Shown here piece after piece: positions 40,701-50,225 of a stretch of DNA of 64,000 nt. Each line of letters opens with the position of its first letter. Positions within the stretch are counted from its first letter, which is position 1. Both the position numbers and the translations under genes were made by a program. The stretch is from Zasmidium citrigriseum (taxonomy: Eukaryota > Ascomycota > Dothideomycetes > Mycosphaerellales > Mycosphaerellaceae): positions 186,001-250,000 of the forward strand of contig NHNW01000034.1 in the NCBI GenBank assembly GCA_002786025.1. The letters are read 5' to 3'. A model generated the notes under the pieces. It saw only the letters and a list, made by a program, of their open reading frames with translations. It made no database searches and had not been told where the DNA came from.

Positions 40701-42581
40701 CGGAGTGGCTCGTCCTTCCCATCTGGTCTTCTCCCTAATGAACATCTCCTTGAGAATCTTCGCGCACTTGTCGTAGTATTCGTTATTGTCCTTGACAAAG
40801 CTCCAGCCATTCACGTCGATGACATAGCTCTGCACTGGGCCATCAGGTTCTTGCACACGCAATAGGTCGAAACCGCAGACCCGCTGCCCAAAGCCTGCGG
40901 CGATCTTGGCTGCCATAACTTGCTCTTCCTTGGACAGATTCGTGACATAGCGGATTTCCTTCCCATTGGGATTGCGCTTCACCACGCCATCAACGACAGG
41001 GGACTTGCGCGTTTCTGCGTGGCAGAAGTCGGTGCCAACGGTGTATGCCTTCACGTCTTCCGCGTTCTCCACCTTGAGGAATTGCTCATAGATGTAGGAC
41101 TCGTTCACCTGGGTGATACTCCTAGGAACAATGAGGTTATCGTCCTTCTCGCTCGATTTGTTGTTGACTTTGCGGAAAAGTCGACGGCCTCCACCTCCCT
41201 GCGATTTGGGATAGTAGATGTTGATGTTATGATCCTCACCGCTGGTGGGCTTCTCCACAAACGGCTTGCGCAACTTCCTTCCATCCACGACAAGAGTATC
41301 GTTGTCATCTTCCATGTGAACATCCTTAGGCGCGGGAAGTCCACCTCCTCGCCCATCGTCCGAGCCAATCAACTCCACGCCGGTGAGCTGCTTCATGCGA
41401 GCGGCAATGTCTGTGCTAAGCGCAACTGGACCTCCATCGCGGGAGACTTCCAAGCGCGGAGGTGTGGGAACTCCTAACTTGTCCAGTATCATCAAGCACA
41501 TTCGCCTATCCCACAGCACAGTCTGCATTGGGAGATCGTTCACACAGAACGGCCGGCGCAGCTTCGCATAGGCAATCGCCTTCTCAAGTGGAAATCCATC
41601 ACTGAAGAAGCTGATGAGGAAATCGCACACAGGCCAATTTTCCACCGCTTCGTCCAGGATAACTTTGTCCCCAAATATGATGACGTCGAACTCGTTCTCT
41701 TTACCAACAAGTCGATTCAAGATGTTGCGTGAGGGTTTACTCCTCGCCTTGGCGTCCAGAGCGCATATTCCTATCGTTCCAATCTTGTTCGGATTGCTAA
41801 TGTTCGATCGTTCTGCTGAGTGAGAAACACTCGTGGGATTGCTTGTCGAGACTCGACGAGAGTTCCCAGGTGTGCGGCCACGAACTTGTCGGTTTGGCCT
41901 CTGAGACGGTGCCTGCGACGAGGGCGAAGGTGTCGGAGAGCTGGCGAGGTTGTTGACTGGTTGTTCTCGAAGATCTCGCAGGGATCCATGCAACGAAGGA
42001 GACAGTGCGCCGTTCTGAGATTGCGTCGTTACGGAGAGAGCTTGTGTAGCCGTCGTCGTCCGATCACCGCCTTCAGGCCGGGCTGCTTCACTGTCAGCGA
42101 CTACCATCTCAGTGTCCAAATGACCCTGACCGTCTTGATCAGAGCCGCCTCCCACACTGCTTGGGCCACTGGCTAGGGCACTCTTGCCGCTTCCATATAA
42201 CGAAGAGAACGACATTCGGTGGGGATCGAGGTCAGGTTCGGATCGTCTCATGGCGCTGGGGATGTCGGAGGCAGGGAGGTCGGCCATGTTGGGTAGGTGC
42301 TGGCCTTCGAGCTGCGGTGGGTTGGGAGTATTTAAATAATCCGCTCTCCCAGAAGGTCGTCGAGCGATATTCTGGTAGCGAGGATTCGTGGGCTTGGTCG
42401 CTGGTGGGGGCATGGAGATACTGGCTCGGTCCGTCTCGCCCACGGTTGTATCAATATCGGCATACCGGCCTTTGCGGTTCGAGGAGCCTGATGATGCAGC
42501 GGAGAGAATATGACCAGAGGAATGAGACCGCACCGAGTCCTGTGACGTGGTGCGCGAAAGGGGATCCATGGTCGAGGCCAT
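37788..42581 (-). CDS. VIP1: Vip1/Asp1 diphosphoinositol pentakisphosphate kinase
   Basis: Single exon, 1597 residues. An N-terminal low-complexity region of about 260 residues leads into the kinase domain: KIGTIGICALDAKARSKPSR, GDKVILDEAVENWPVCDFLI, then the ATP-grasp core (PFVEKPTSGEDHNINIYYPK, FCHAETRKSPVVDGVVKRNP, YVIDVNGWSFVKDNNEYYDK). From about residue 785 the histidine-acid-phosphatase domain begins, GMVAVIRHADRTPKQKFKFT, with RHADRTP near 793-799, extending to FNYSIRITISPGCHTF near the end. Known role: makes 1-IP7/IP8 from IP6/5-IP7 and, through the phosphatase domain, removes it; controls polarity, phosphate sensing and dimorphism. No introns over 4.8 kb. The AT-rich transposon relic starts about 310 bp upstream. 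Confidence 0.95.
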   Translation of the reverse strand: MASTMDPLSRTTSQDSVRSHSSGHILSAASSGSSNRKGRYADIDTTVGETDRASISMPPPATKPTNPRYQNIARRPSGRADYLNTPNPPQLEGQHLPNMADLPASDIPSAMRRSEPDLDPHRMSFSSLYGSGKSALASGPSSVGGGSDQDGQGHLDTEMVVADSEAARPEGGDRTTTATQALSVTTQSQNGALSPSLHGSLRDLREQPVNNLASSPTPSPSSQAPSQRPNRQVRGRTPGNSRRVSTSNPTSVSHSAERSNISNPNKIGTIGICALDAKARSKPSRNILNRLVGKENEFDVIIFGDKVILDEAVENWPVCDFLISFFSDGFPLEKAIAYAKLRRPFCVNDLPMQTVLWDRRMCLMILDKLGVPTPPRLEVSRDGGPVALSTDIAARMKQLTGVELIGSDDGRGGGLPAPKDVHMEDDNDTLVVDGRKLRKPFVEKPTSGEDHNINIYYPKSQGGGGRRLFRKVNNKSSEKDDNLIVPRSITQVNESYIYEQFLKVENAEDVKAYTVGTDFCHAETRKSPVVDGVVKRNPNGKEIRYVTNLSKEEQVMAAKIAAGFGQRVCGFDLLRVQEPDGPVQSYVIDVNGWSFVKDNNEYYDKCAKILKEMFIREKTRWEGRATPSEVDDIEHRGLFAPTSAPDDKAGSLRKPTISKDKEGMSSHRNALKSVFRSRSISQLRDSVNTAASRIGYPHSVKSPSGKSSPVASPPHNSLERTSSFHNRAQSVPVAKEEVLPPPAVPSYVEHLKADTGRPASTDLESLNHSEAPSSIPAPASKSQWKLKGMVAVIRHADRTPKQKFKFTFHTKPFIDLLKGHKEEVLLVGEAALNGVQQAVRQAMAEGEEDMNKLRSLQNALAKKGAWPGTKVQIKPMFKKQKEDVKDSDGTSQDDKIKVDKEKKKKRDSIPMVPEPQEVEDMRSRLNGAEQVDPKAFAEDGEQTGPEGARAQHRSDSVGDITMSRATAADQNLAIEKLQLVMKWGGEPTHSARYQATDLGENMRNDLMLMNRHVLENVSIYTSSERRVTTSAQIFATAFLDEKEIADEDIHIRKDLLDDSNAAKDEMDKVKKKLKGLLRQGHAPPKQFAWPTDGTPEPYVVVRRVVELMKFHRRVMRHNFAKLQNSEAVTSLEKLQRSPGTSSLSSDPSPMGGSTPSSNSTEKQTTAIQPRWCTGEDAELFKERWEKLFNEFTDAEKVDPSKLSELYDTMKFDALHNRQFLEWVFTPSTTILAEENELSPGSSLRRTESMDARQEFNQTHNGQTPATDSNSTPAAPASGATGEMDTLHLPPPKRTDTMSSAASATEGKDHKEKDHKERQTLSQRLGFRRRSADLMSAARNVVASADDPSQSYFNLYKGTVPAMQSKVKNDVRLEKLNELYSLSKILFDFIGPQEYGITDAEKLEIGLLTSLPLLKEIVKDLEEVQASDDAKSFIYFTKESHIYTLLNCILEGGVQTKIARNAIPELDYLSQICFELYESENAEADIDPENPESNFNYSIRITISPGCHTFDPLDVQLDSKHCIGCAPRRSLTPHVDWKEILETLRAKFHTVKLPKSFTAVNLSERHPQEFVAGPEKGMEEIEKVRKQSEGHSGISPVH

Positions 42582-42892
42582 TGTCTGTTCTCCGCTGGGA
42601 TCGAATCGTCCCAGGCACGGAAGCAGTGATTAGGGAATTAGAGAAGGTGCCGAGGACTGGGGAACGGGGACTGGGGAATGCAGAAAAAGCAGGCGCTAGA
42701 AGGACGCTGATGCAGATGCAGGCATGACGGGTGACGAGAGGCGCAGGAAATGCTGGCAGAAGCCCACCGCTGCTCTATTCTGTATTACGGGGCGAGTAAA
42801 TGAATCTGGTTGTCGAGTCGCGCATTGGAAGCGAGCTGCTGCAAACTCCTGCAGAGCCCCTCACCGCCACGTGACAGTGACGATTTCACGGA
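42582..42892. other. VIP1 upstream region
   Basis: 311 bp between the VIP1 start codon and the left inverted repeat of the transposon relic. CACGTGAC at 42868-42875 is the only motif noted. Confidence 0.45.
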
Positions 42893-44321
42893 GGGAGCAA
42901 AAATAGATAGAATTACGCTAGTAGCTTGGCATTGTTTACCTCTTCAACACTACCCCTTTCCTTTAACATTATCTACCTACACAATAGCTAGGAGGCTTAG
43001 AAATTACAATATACGCTCTAAGACACCTTATAAGTTTAAGATACTAAAAAGGGATAGATTCCTAACCCGTTAGAGCCTAGTACAACATAAATATACCCTT
43101 AAATACTTCTATAACCTTTATAAAGAAGAGGATTAGTACCTAGCCTATTTAACTACCTTAAACTAGATCTATAAGTATAAGGAGGCTAAGGAAGCTAGAT
43201 TAGAGTTACCTATAAGAAGGCTAAAGCCTAAGAAGCTATAAGGGAGGCTAAGAAAGGAGTATAGATACTAAATTAAGATAATAGCTATAGGTCCTTAAGA
43301 TTTAAGAAAGATAGACTATAAGTAGGTATCTAAGTAAGCTAGAGTCTTAGTTTAGACTCTAAGAAGGAGGTTTAAAGAGAGGAAGCTAAGAATTATAAGA
43401 TCTAAGAGGCTACTAACCTCTTAGATCTTAGATAAGAATAAGAAGCTTAGGATTAATTATAGGTATTAGTATATATAAGAGACTATTAGATCCCTTTAGT
43501 AATAGATCTACTAGATAGATAAGGCCTATATTAATAGGGCAATACCTATATAATAGTATATCTTTAGAGAAGAGGGCAATTTTAAAGGACACCTCGTAGA
43601 GTAAGCTACTCCTAAGTATCTTATCCTTTATATTACTACCTTTATATTATAGTACTATAAATCTAACCTTATCTTCTATAATAATAAGTAATAGACCTAC
43701 GAGTATATTATTAACCTCTAGAAATTATAAAAGCTAAGGAGAAATAAGAGGGTTAAGACTAAGGAGCAATTTTAAGAAGAGTTAAAGTAATAGTAAGATT
43801 ATAAGCCCCCTTTTACTTAAAAGAAGGGGAACTTAATAATATAAGCCTATTATACTAAGAATAACTTTCCTTAATATATTACTTAGATTTAAAACCTTAA
43901 ATTATAAGGGAATCTAGCTATTTTAATAGAAGATAGGGACTCTTTATATAGGTATAGATCCTAGTATAATGCCCCTATAGATATAAGGAGATACTACCTT
44001 ATTAAGCTTTATAATTACCCTACGTAGTCTCTAGACTTAAATCTAATTAAGGGGTTATAGTTATTATTATAAGAGATACTTAAAAAGGAGTATAGAGAAA
44101 GGATCTATAAGATAGACTACTTTATATTAAAATTAGCTATTTAAAGGTGCTAGGGATTAATTATAATAGATTAAATTAGAGAGAGGATTAAGGATATACC
44201 TATAAGATATAATAAGATTAGACAGAATAGTAGAAAGCGTGTAAGAGGAAAGAAATAGTAATTCAAAAGGTGGGTATATAGATGCCAAGATACTAGCGTG
44301 ATTCTATCTATTTTTGCTCCC
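42893..44321 (+). mobile_element. RIP-degraded Tc1/mariner-like DNA transposon
   Basis: A 1.43-kb AT-rich island bounded by 40-bp inverted repeats, 42893-42932 and 44282-44321, matching at 38 of 40 positions (left begins GGGAGCAAAAATAGATAGAA). Inside, TpA dinucleotides abound and all frames are broken. Remnant transposase text is still readable: at 44028-44057 S-L-D-L-N-L-I-K-G-L, against the family SPDLNPIE(G/N)L, where both P-to-L changes need C-to-T and E-to-K needs G-to-A; and about 38 codons earlier, in the same frame (43929-43937), E-D-R for the usual E-D-G. That spacing fits the D..E pair of the DDE catalytic domain. No clear TA target duplication is seen, so exact ends are uncertain. 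Confidence 0.85.
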
Positions 44322-44460
44322 ACCTTGATTTTGCGTTCAGATCTGCGCCAGATTGCGTGCAGTAGCGCAAAGCTTATCCATACCCCGGCCGACGAAAATA
44401 TTGCCGCCAGCTTGATGAGCTTGATGGGATGCTAATGAAACCCGAGCATCGAAGGCGGTG

Positions 44461-47400
44461 ATGGAGGTCGACGGCGCGGACGGCCGCATCGCAAAGCGGC
44501 AGAAGCTGTCGAATGGTCTGGCCAAACCACAGCACACTCCAGGCGCATCTCGAGTATTCGCCCCGTACAGGACGGTTGGCTTGGTCTCTCCCACAGCAGT
44601 CCCATTCACCAGTGTGCCACTGGGGAAGACCACCTTTCAGATCACAACTTCTGTGGGAAGGAGCTTACAGACCTACGACCTACGGCGGGGACTCAACCTA
44701 GTCTTCATCACTCGGCCGCAGACACCGGAGAATATCACGGCGACGACAGCATGGAAGGACAAGGTCTTCGCTGCCTGGGGAGGCGAAGAATCAACTTCAG
44801 AAAGAGGCGTTTGGGTGTTCAAAAGGGGGAAGAAAGAGGCGGAGCTGGAGATGCCCGAGGACTGTGAAGAGAATGTGAAGGCTTTTTGCGTATTTGGCTC
44901 GTGGGTGGTGGGAGCGTGTGATACGCAGCTGTTGGTCTGGAAGAGCTCAAGTTTCGAGCTGTACACCTCACTACGCGGCATCTCTCCTGTACCGTTCGGC
45001 AAGTGCATTGCCAGCCTTCCTACGTTCCTGAACAAGATCTTGGTGGGCCGACAAGATGGCAGCGCTGAGATCTGGAACGTGTCCAGCGGAAAGTTGGTGT
45101 ACACTATTCTGCCACCCTCAACAGCGTATGGTGCTGTGACTTGCATAGAACCAACGTCAGCACTGTCCTTGGTAGCCATTGCATTCGAGAAAGGAGCCTT
45201 GCTCATACACGATGTTCGAACGGATCAGACTGTCATTCACCTGAACAACCCTGCTGGAGCGCCGGTCACTTCCATCTCCTTCCGCACAGATGGGCTAGGC
45301 GCAGGAGAAGACGGAAGAAAGGCTGGTGTGATGGCTACTGCATCTACAGCAACTGGAGACATCACTCTTTGGGATTTGAACGAGGGTGGTCGGAAGGCTG
45401 GTGTCTTGAGAGCGGCCCATGCTCATCCCGCACCGAAGGCCGCGGGAGGTACCAGCAGAGTGGAGTTCCTACCTGGTCAGGGCATCATGGTTAGCAGCGG
45501 GCTTGACAACAGCCTCAAGACCTGGATCTTCGACGACACGCCGTTTAGCCCGATTCCACGACCATTGCATGCCAGAGGCGGTCACGGAGCACCTGTCACA
45601 AACCTCTCCTTCCTGCCAACGGCGTCAGATGGTTCAGAAGACGATGGCAAATGGCTCATGTCTAGCAGCAATGACCGAAGTCTTTGGGGCTGGTCATTGC
45701 GAAGGGATGGCCAGTCAACTGAACTGAGTCAAGGCGCCGTGCAGAAGAAAGCAAAGAAGCAAGGTCTGTTGTCTGGCGACCGCGATGCCTTCGACGAGCT
45801 CAAGTGCCCTCCGATCACGAGCATTGCATGCAGTCTCAACCGCGATGGCGGCATTGGTGCAATTCCAGGCAAACATCCAATCTGGCAACCTGCTGGCAAA
45901 GGCAAACAAACGAGTGCTGAAGTCAGTGCAATGACTGGCTGGGAGAGCGTCTTGACAGCACACGAAAACGATAAGAAGGCTCGAACATGGTTTTGGGGTC
46001 GCAAGCGTGCTGGCAGATGGGCGTTTGATACGGGAGATGGCGCAAATGTGACAGCTGTGGCAATGTCGCCTTGTGGAACCTTTGGCGTTGTTGGCTCCGA
46101 GAAAGGTGGAATTGACATGTACAACATGCAATCAGGCCTTCATCGGCAGCGATTTCCAGCTCGTCTGACCCCAACGCAAGCGAAGCAACTGCGATTGGAT
46201 GTTGAGCGGCATGGCCTGGTCGAGGAAGATGATGGCAAGAAGAAGTTCTACCGTGGTCAAGGCAAGCATGGAGCAGCGGTAGTAGGCCTTGCGATCGACA
46301 GCTTGAACAAGACGGTCGTCTCTGCTGGTGCTGACGGCAAGCTCAAATTTTGGAACTTCAGCAATGGACTGCTCAGAGATCAACTGGACTGGTCGCATTC
46401 GACAAGCATCACTGCTATGCGCTTCCATCGCAGCTCTGATCTGGCGGCATTCGCTTGCACCGACGGATGCATTCGTGTCGTTGACATCGCAACACAGAAG
46501 CTGGTTCGAGAGTTGTGGCCGTCAAGAACACCAACGCCTGAGCTTCGAGGACTCCAAATCTCAGACTTCGCCTTCTCGGACGATGGCCGTTGGGTTGCTG
46601 CTTGCGCTGGCTCGTTGGTCTTCCTTTGGGATCTGCCTACCGGACATCTCGTAGACGCATTCAAGCTGAAAGCAGATTGCACAAGCCTGGCTTTCTCACC
46701 CACTGGAGAATTCCTAGCGACTGCCACCACCGACAGTGTTGGTGTGGACATCTGGACTAACCGCAGCCTCTTTACACATGTCTCAACGAGACACATCAGT
46801 CAGAAGGAACTCCTTGAGATTGCCCACGCTGCAACATCACAAGCACCAACAGCCTCCGGCGAAGGCGGCCAGAATCTCATCGCAGACAGCGCAGATGTAG
46901 CCTCAGACTCCGAGCTCGAAGACGCCGCGATCGACCTTCCCGACACAGAAGTCGACCAGATCAGCTCCGACCTACTATCCCTCTCCCTCGTCCCTCGATC
47001 CCGCTGGCAAAACCTCCTCCACTTGGACCTCATCCGGCAACGAAACAAACCCATCGAACCACCAAAGAAACCCGAAAAAGCCCCTTTCTTCCTACCTTCA
47101 CTACAAGACTCGCAGAAGCAAAAGAGCGCCGAGACAGGCGATCCCTCCCAAGACATACAAAAAGAACGCACCCGTGTCCTCGCCCTCACCCGCTCCGGAA
47201 CTCAGAGCGAATTCACCGCCCTTCTCCGTACCTCCACGTCAGCAACAGACTTCTCCCCCTTCCTCACCCACCTCAAAAACCTCAGCCCGGCCGCCGCGGA
47301 CGTCGAAATCCGCTCACTCAGCCACAACGAACACGATGAATTCGTAAAATTCGTACAAGCCCTAACATGGCAATTACAACAAAAACGAGATTTCGAGCTC

Positions 47401-47580
47401 TGTCAGGCGTGGATGGCAGTCTTCCTGCGAGTCCACGCAGACGTCGTGGTCGGCGATGAAGACGTCAGGGCAGCGGTAGAGCAGTACCAGGACGCATTAG
47501 AGAGCGAGAAGAGGAGGGTGGAGAAGTTAAGTGGGTATGTGAGTGGGTTGGTCGGGTATCTCAGAGCCGCAAGAGTATAG
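44461..47580 (+). CDS. UTP21: Utp21/WDR36-like small-subunit processome protein
   Basis: Single exon, 1039 residues from the ATG at 44461. Two WD40 propellers: RVFAPYRTVGLVSPTAVPFT opens the first, with blades such as GRQDGSAEIWNVSSGKLVYT, SGLDNSLKTWIFDDTPFSPI and SAGADGKLKFWNFSNGLLRD. The C-terminal Utp21 domain (from about residue 870) includes DFSPFLTHLKNLSPAAADVE, IRSLSHNEHDEFVKFVQALT and CQAWMAVFLRVHADVV. Known role: component of the UTP-B subcomplex of the U3 snoRNP processome, needed for 18S rRNA maturation in the nucleolus. The stop is only 29 bp from the stop of the convergent neighbour, so transcripts probably overlap at their 3' ends. Confidence 0.95.
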   Translation: MEVDGADGRIAKRQKLSNGLAKPQHTPGASRVFAPYRTVGLVSPTAVPFTSVPLGKTTFQITTSVGRSLQTYDLRRGLNLVFITRPQTPENITATTAWKDKVFAAWGGEESTSERGVWVFKRGKKEAELEMPEDCEENVKAFCVFGSWVVGACDTQLLVWKSSSFELYTSLRGISPVPFGKCIASLPTFLNKILVGRQDGSAEIWNVSSGKLVYTILPPSTAYGAVTCIEPTSALSLVAIAFEKGALLIHDVRTDQTVIHLNNPAGAPVTSISFRTDGLGAGEDGRKAGVMATASTATGDITLWDLNEGGRKAGVLRAAHAHPAPKAAGGTSRVEFLPGQGIMVSSGLDNSLKTWIFDDTPFSPIPRPLHARGGHGAPVTNLSFLPTASDGSEDDGKWLMSSSNDRSLWGWSLRRDGQSTELSQGAVQKKAKKQGLLSGDRDAFDELKCPPITSIACSLNRDGGIGAIPGKHPIWQPAGKGKQTSAEVSAMTGWESVLTAHENDKKARTWFWGRKRAGRWAFDTGDGANVTAVAMSPCGTFGVVGSEKGGIDMYNMQSGLHRQRFPARLTPTQAKQLRLDVERHGLVEEDDGKKKFYRGQGKHGAAVVGLAIDSLNKTVVSAGADGKLKFWNFSNGLLRDQLDWSHSTSITAMRFHRSSDLAAFACTDGCIRVVDIATQKLVRELWPSRTPTPELRGLQISDFAFSDDGRWVAACAGSLVFLWDLPTGHLVDAFKLKADCTSLAFSPTGEFLATATTDSVGVDIWTNRSLFTHVSTRHISQKELLEIAHAATSQAPTASGEGGQNLIADSADVASDSELEDAAIDLPDTEVDQISSDLLSLSLVPRSRWQNLLHLDLIRQRNKPIEPPKKPEKAPFFLPSLQDSQKQKSAETGDPSQDIQKERTRVLALTRSGTQSEFTALLRTSTSATDFSPFLTHLKNLSPAAADVEIRSLSHNEHDEFVKFVQALTWQLQQKRDFELCQAWMAVFLRVHADVVVGDEDVRAAVEQYQDALESEKRRVEKLSGYVSGLVGYLRAARV

Positions 47581-47609
47581 CCCAACATTAAAAATCCACG
47601 ATTGCTACA

Positions 47610-48350
47610 TCAAATCCCTCCATTCTCCGTAACCCTCATCTCCCCATCAAAACACTTCCCAAGCACCCAAACGAACACAAGCAAAACCACCAAAATCATA
47701 ACTCCAAAAAACGCCATCGCGCAGCAGACCTGCTCTTTGGCCTTCGCCTTCTCTTCCTTCCTGTTCTCATTCGGCATGGTCCCATAATCGCCACTCCCCT
47801 GAGGAAATACTCCTTCCAAATCCAACGCATCGATCTCGTCATGTTCCTCATCACTAACAGGATACGTCTCCACCCTCACCTCATCCCTCTTCTTCTTCGG
47901 CAAATTCTCCTCCATCGCCCTCAACGTCTGCACAACACTCTCCGTCGGGACCGGAACCCCCGCAAGAGGGATAGGAATCGGATACGAAGTCCTTGGATTA
48001 TGCGGTCCGCTGTTGTTGAATGATCGAGAAGCCCAGGGGTTGCGGGGTGGGGGTCTTTGCATGGGTTTTCTGGGACTGTGTTCACGGCGGGAGAGAGTTC
48101 GACCCCGGGGTGGTTCTGAGAGGAATGAGCGCTCGCGCTCGGCTTGGCGGGCGATAGCGCCTAGGTCTATTAGGGAGCGGTTGGTGATGAAGCCGTTTGT
48201 GCGGCGGGGGGAGCGTTCTCTGGTCTCTTCGTTGTTGTTGTTGTTGTGGTTTCCTCGAACTTCGACGACGTGGTCGTTGCTGGACTTTGGGGCTTCTCTG
48301 GTGTCGGCGGCTAGCTTGCGGTGGCTTGAGATCTTTGCGAAGGTCGACAT
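47610..48350 (-). CDS. Unknown tail-anchored membrane protein
   Basis: Single exon, 246 residues; not recognised. I chose the ATG at 48350 (MSTFAKISSHRKLAADTREA) over an in-frame alternative at 48479. An N-run (NHNNNNNEE), an Arg/Pro-rich region with SP/RSR elements (RERSPRRTNGF, REHSPRKPMQRPPPRNPWAS), an acidic patch, then a single C-terminal hydrophobic helix VCCAMAFFGVMILVVLLVFV followed by about 20 residues. The cytosolic part looks disordered. Possible ER or Golgi tail-anchored adaptor, but this is inference. Confidence 0.6.
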   Translation of the reverse strand: MSTFAKISSHRKLAADTREAPKSSNDHVVEVRGNHNNNNNEETRERSPRRTNGFITNRSLIDLGAIARQAERERSFLSEPPRGRTLSRREHSPRKPMQRPPPRNPWASRSFNNSGPHNPRTSYPIPIPLAGVPVPTESVVQTLRAMEENLPKKKRDEVRVETYPVSDEEHDEIDALDLEGVFPQGSGDYGTMPNENRKEEKAKAKEQVCCAMAFFGVMILVVLLVFVWVLGKCFDGEMRVTENGGI

Positions 48351-48879
48351 CGTAACAAATTTTCGGTCGTTGTGAGTTAGAGCAGTGTGAGTTGGGAAGG
48401 AATGGGAGATGTGCCTGGGAGGTAGAAAATGTAGAGAGCAGGAAATTCTGCCTTGTGAGTAATGGGCAATTTTTGTCAAGTTCCATGGCGCTGGATTTCT
48501 GAGTCTTTTGATTTACCTTGGGCGGTGTTGGTATTGGTCCTGAGCTGGTCAGCAAGTATGGCCTCCGGTAGAACGCTTCTTTGGTACTTGTGGGTCGCAT
48601 CACGTGATATCTGATGAAAACTTGGGGTCGTTGTTCGATGCCACAAACCTGTCTCGAGAAGCGGAAGCATCATGGAGGGCAGAAAGATCGGGAGCTTCGC
48701 AATGTCCACGTATGCCCATTGTACATATGAAACATCCTCTTACCCCAGACCCGAGGTCTTCACCATGTTCTCCGCTCATGCTTTCGTGTGGCTCTCCGCT
48801 GAGACTGTTGACACTCGCATTGCATTGACGTTGCTTTATATTACACGCTGCTCTTCAGTCCAATGCCGTGGCTGATGCT
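48351..48879. other. Spacer between tail-anchored protein gene and ATP14
   Basis: 529 bp with no gene beyond the CACGTG palindrome noted separately. Confidence 0.5.
48599..48608. promoter_or_regulatory. CACGTG palindrome
   Basis: ATCACGTGAT lies about 250 bp upstream of the tail-anchored protein gene; identical to the decamer at 12892-12901. Cbf1/bHLH-type site by sequence. Confidence 0.4.
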
Positions 48880-49364
48880 CTAGTGGTGTGCTGGCTCCTC
48901 GTCCTCCAAGACGCTCTCGTCAAACCAATCCTGCACGGGCTCGCTCGCACCTGGGGCGCCGGACTGACCCTCGACTTCGGGGGCCTGCTGCTCGTAGGCG
49001 GACAGATCGTTCTGGAGGTCGGCCTCTTCGGGGGACTGTGGTGGCTTGGGCATGGCGAACTTTTGGACCTGGCCCTCGGCATCGTTGGGCTTGACGGGTT
49101 GGGGCTTGTAGGCCTTGAGCTCTTTAAGGTACATGTCTTGGACCAGGTCGGCTACCAAACAATCAGCACATGCTCGCGGTCACGCAGGAGATAGCTCGTG
49201 CGCACCCTGCCTCACGGCGGTGGGAGTGATGAAGGTTCGGCGGAGAGTGACGGCATTTTGCTTGAAGGCGGCCCTGGCGACCAATTGGCGCTGGCAACGT
49301 CAGTACAAGTCATCGACTCGGATGCTCTATACCATACCGAAGCTCTCAGTGACTGGCCCAACAT
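48880..49364 (-). CDS. ATP14: Mitochondrial F1Fo ATP synthase subunit h
   Basis: Three exons, 49364-49338, 49290-49206, 49151-48880; 127 residues. Joined text: MLGQSLRAS, RQLVARAAFKQNAVTLRRTF, ITPTAVRQ, then ADLVQDMYLKELKAYKPQPV, KPNDAEGQVQKFAMPKPPQS, an acidic tail ending LEDEEPAHH. The Arg-rich, Ser/Thr-containing N-terminus is a mitochondrial targeting presequence; the mature part has the subunit-h signature D-x-V-Q-D-(M/L)-Y-L-K-E-L-K and DAEG. Subunit h sits in the peripheral stalk of the Fo sector. The two small introns fall inside the presequence, which hides this gene from simple ORF scans. Confidence 0.93.
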
Positions 49365-50225
49365 GATTTCGGTGGTGATGGTGGAGTGAATGGCGCGCAA
49401 GAACACCCGAAGCTCGTGAAGCTCGTCGTCGTCGTTCGAAGGGAGAGCCTTGGCGGAGTAAGGTTTCGGCAGTCGCCGTCGCCGCTCAGTCACGCTCAGC
49501 CACTTCAGCGCTCAAAGTCTTCGACTCCATTCTCTTCCAACCTCCACCCTTCATCCACCACCCTCCTGCACTGCGTGTCGCAGAATCCGCCGTCGCCGCT
49601 CCAAACCCATCGCAAACTTCAAGTTGCTGGCAACTGAACCCCCGAGCGACCGACTTGCGCGACTCTACACGGCCACCTTCTGCGAGAGAAAGCGACGTCA
49701 GCACCTCTCAAGGACGCCTTCACTGGTTGCACGGCCAGCACGCAGCGCACGCCGCCATCACTACCACTCTCCTTCATCCGCACACTCGCACTCGCTCGAG
49801 TCGACCACACGCGATCACCACCTGAATCAGAATCCGGTGCTCTGCCGCAGCGTCACAAACTCCTGGAGTGTGAGGGTGAGTCCTGTAGCCTATTCACTGT
49901 TTGCTGGCAGACAAAGAAACCACCCCGTCACTTTCATACGCACAATACAACCTGCGACACGCAAACTTCTTCCCACGTCTATTTCTTTTGCAGAGTCGCT
50001 AACACGTCTGGTCCTTAGCTGCGATCAGCTTCACGTGCTGCGACTCGCTTCACCACTCCCTCCCTCAATACCGCCACCACGTATTCCCCACTCTTCATTC
50101 GTTGCTACGCCAAGAACCACAAGCTCCAGAAGAGCGCCAAAGGCATCAAGAAGCGCGCAACCCAGCGGTTTGAGTTGACCATCAAGAAGACCGTCTCTTC
50201 CCCACCGCGCAAGCCGCTAGGCACT
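49365..50225. other. Divergent promoter region ATP14/TFIIB
   Basis: About 860 bp. A GTGAGT...TTTTGCAG pair (about 49872-49995) could be a 5'-UTR intron of the TFIIB gene. No further gene supported. Confidence 0.45.
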
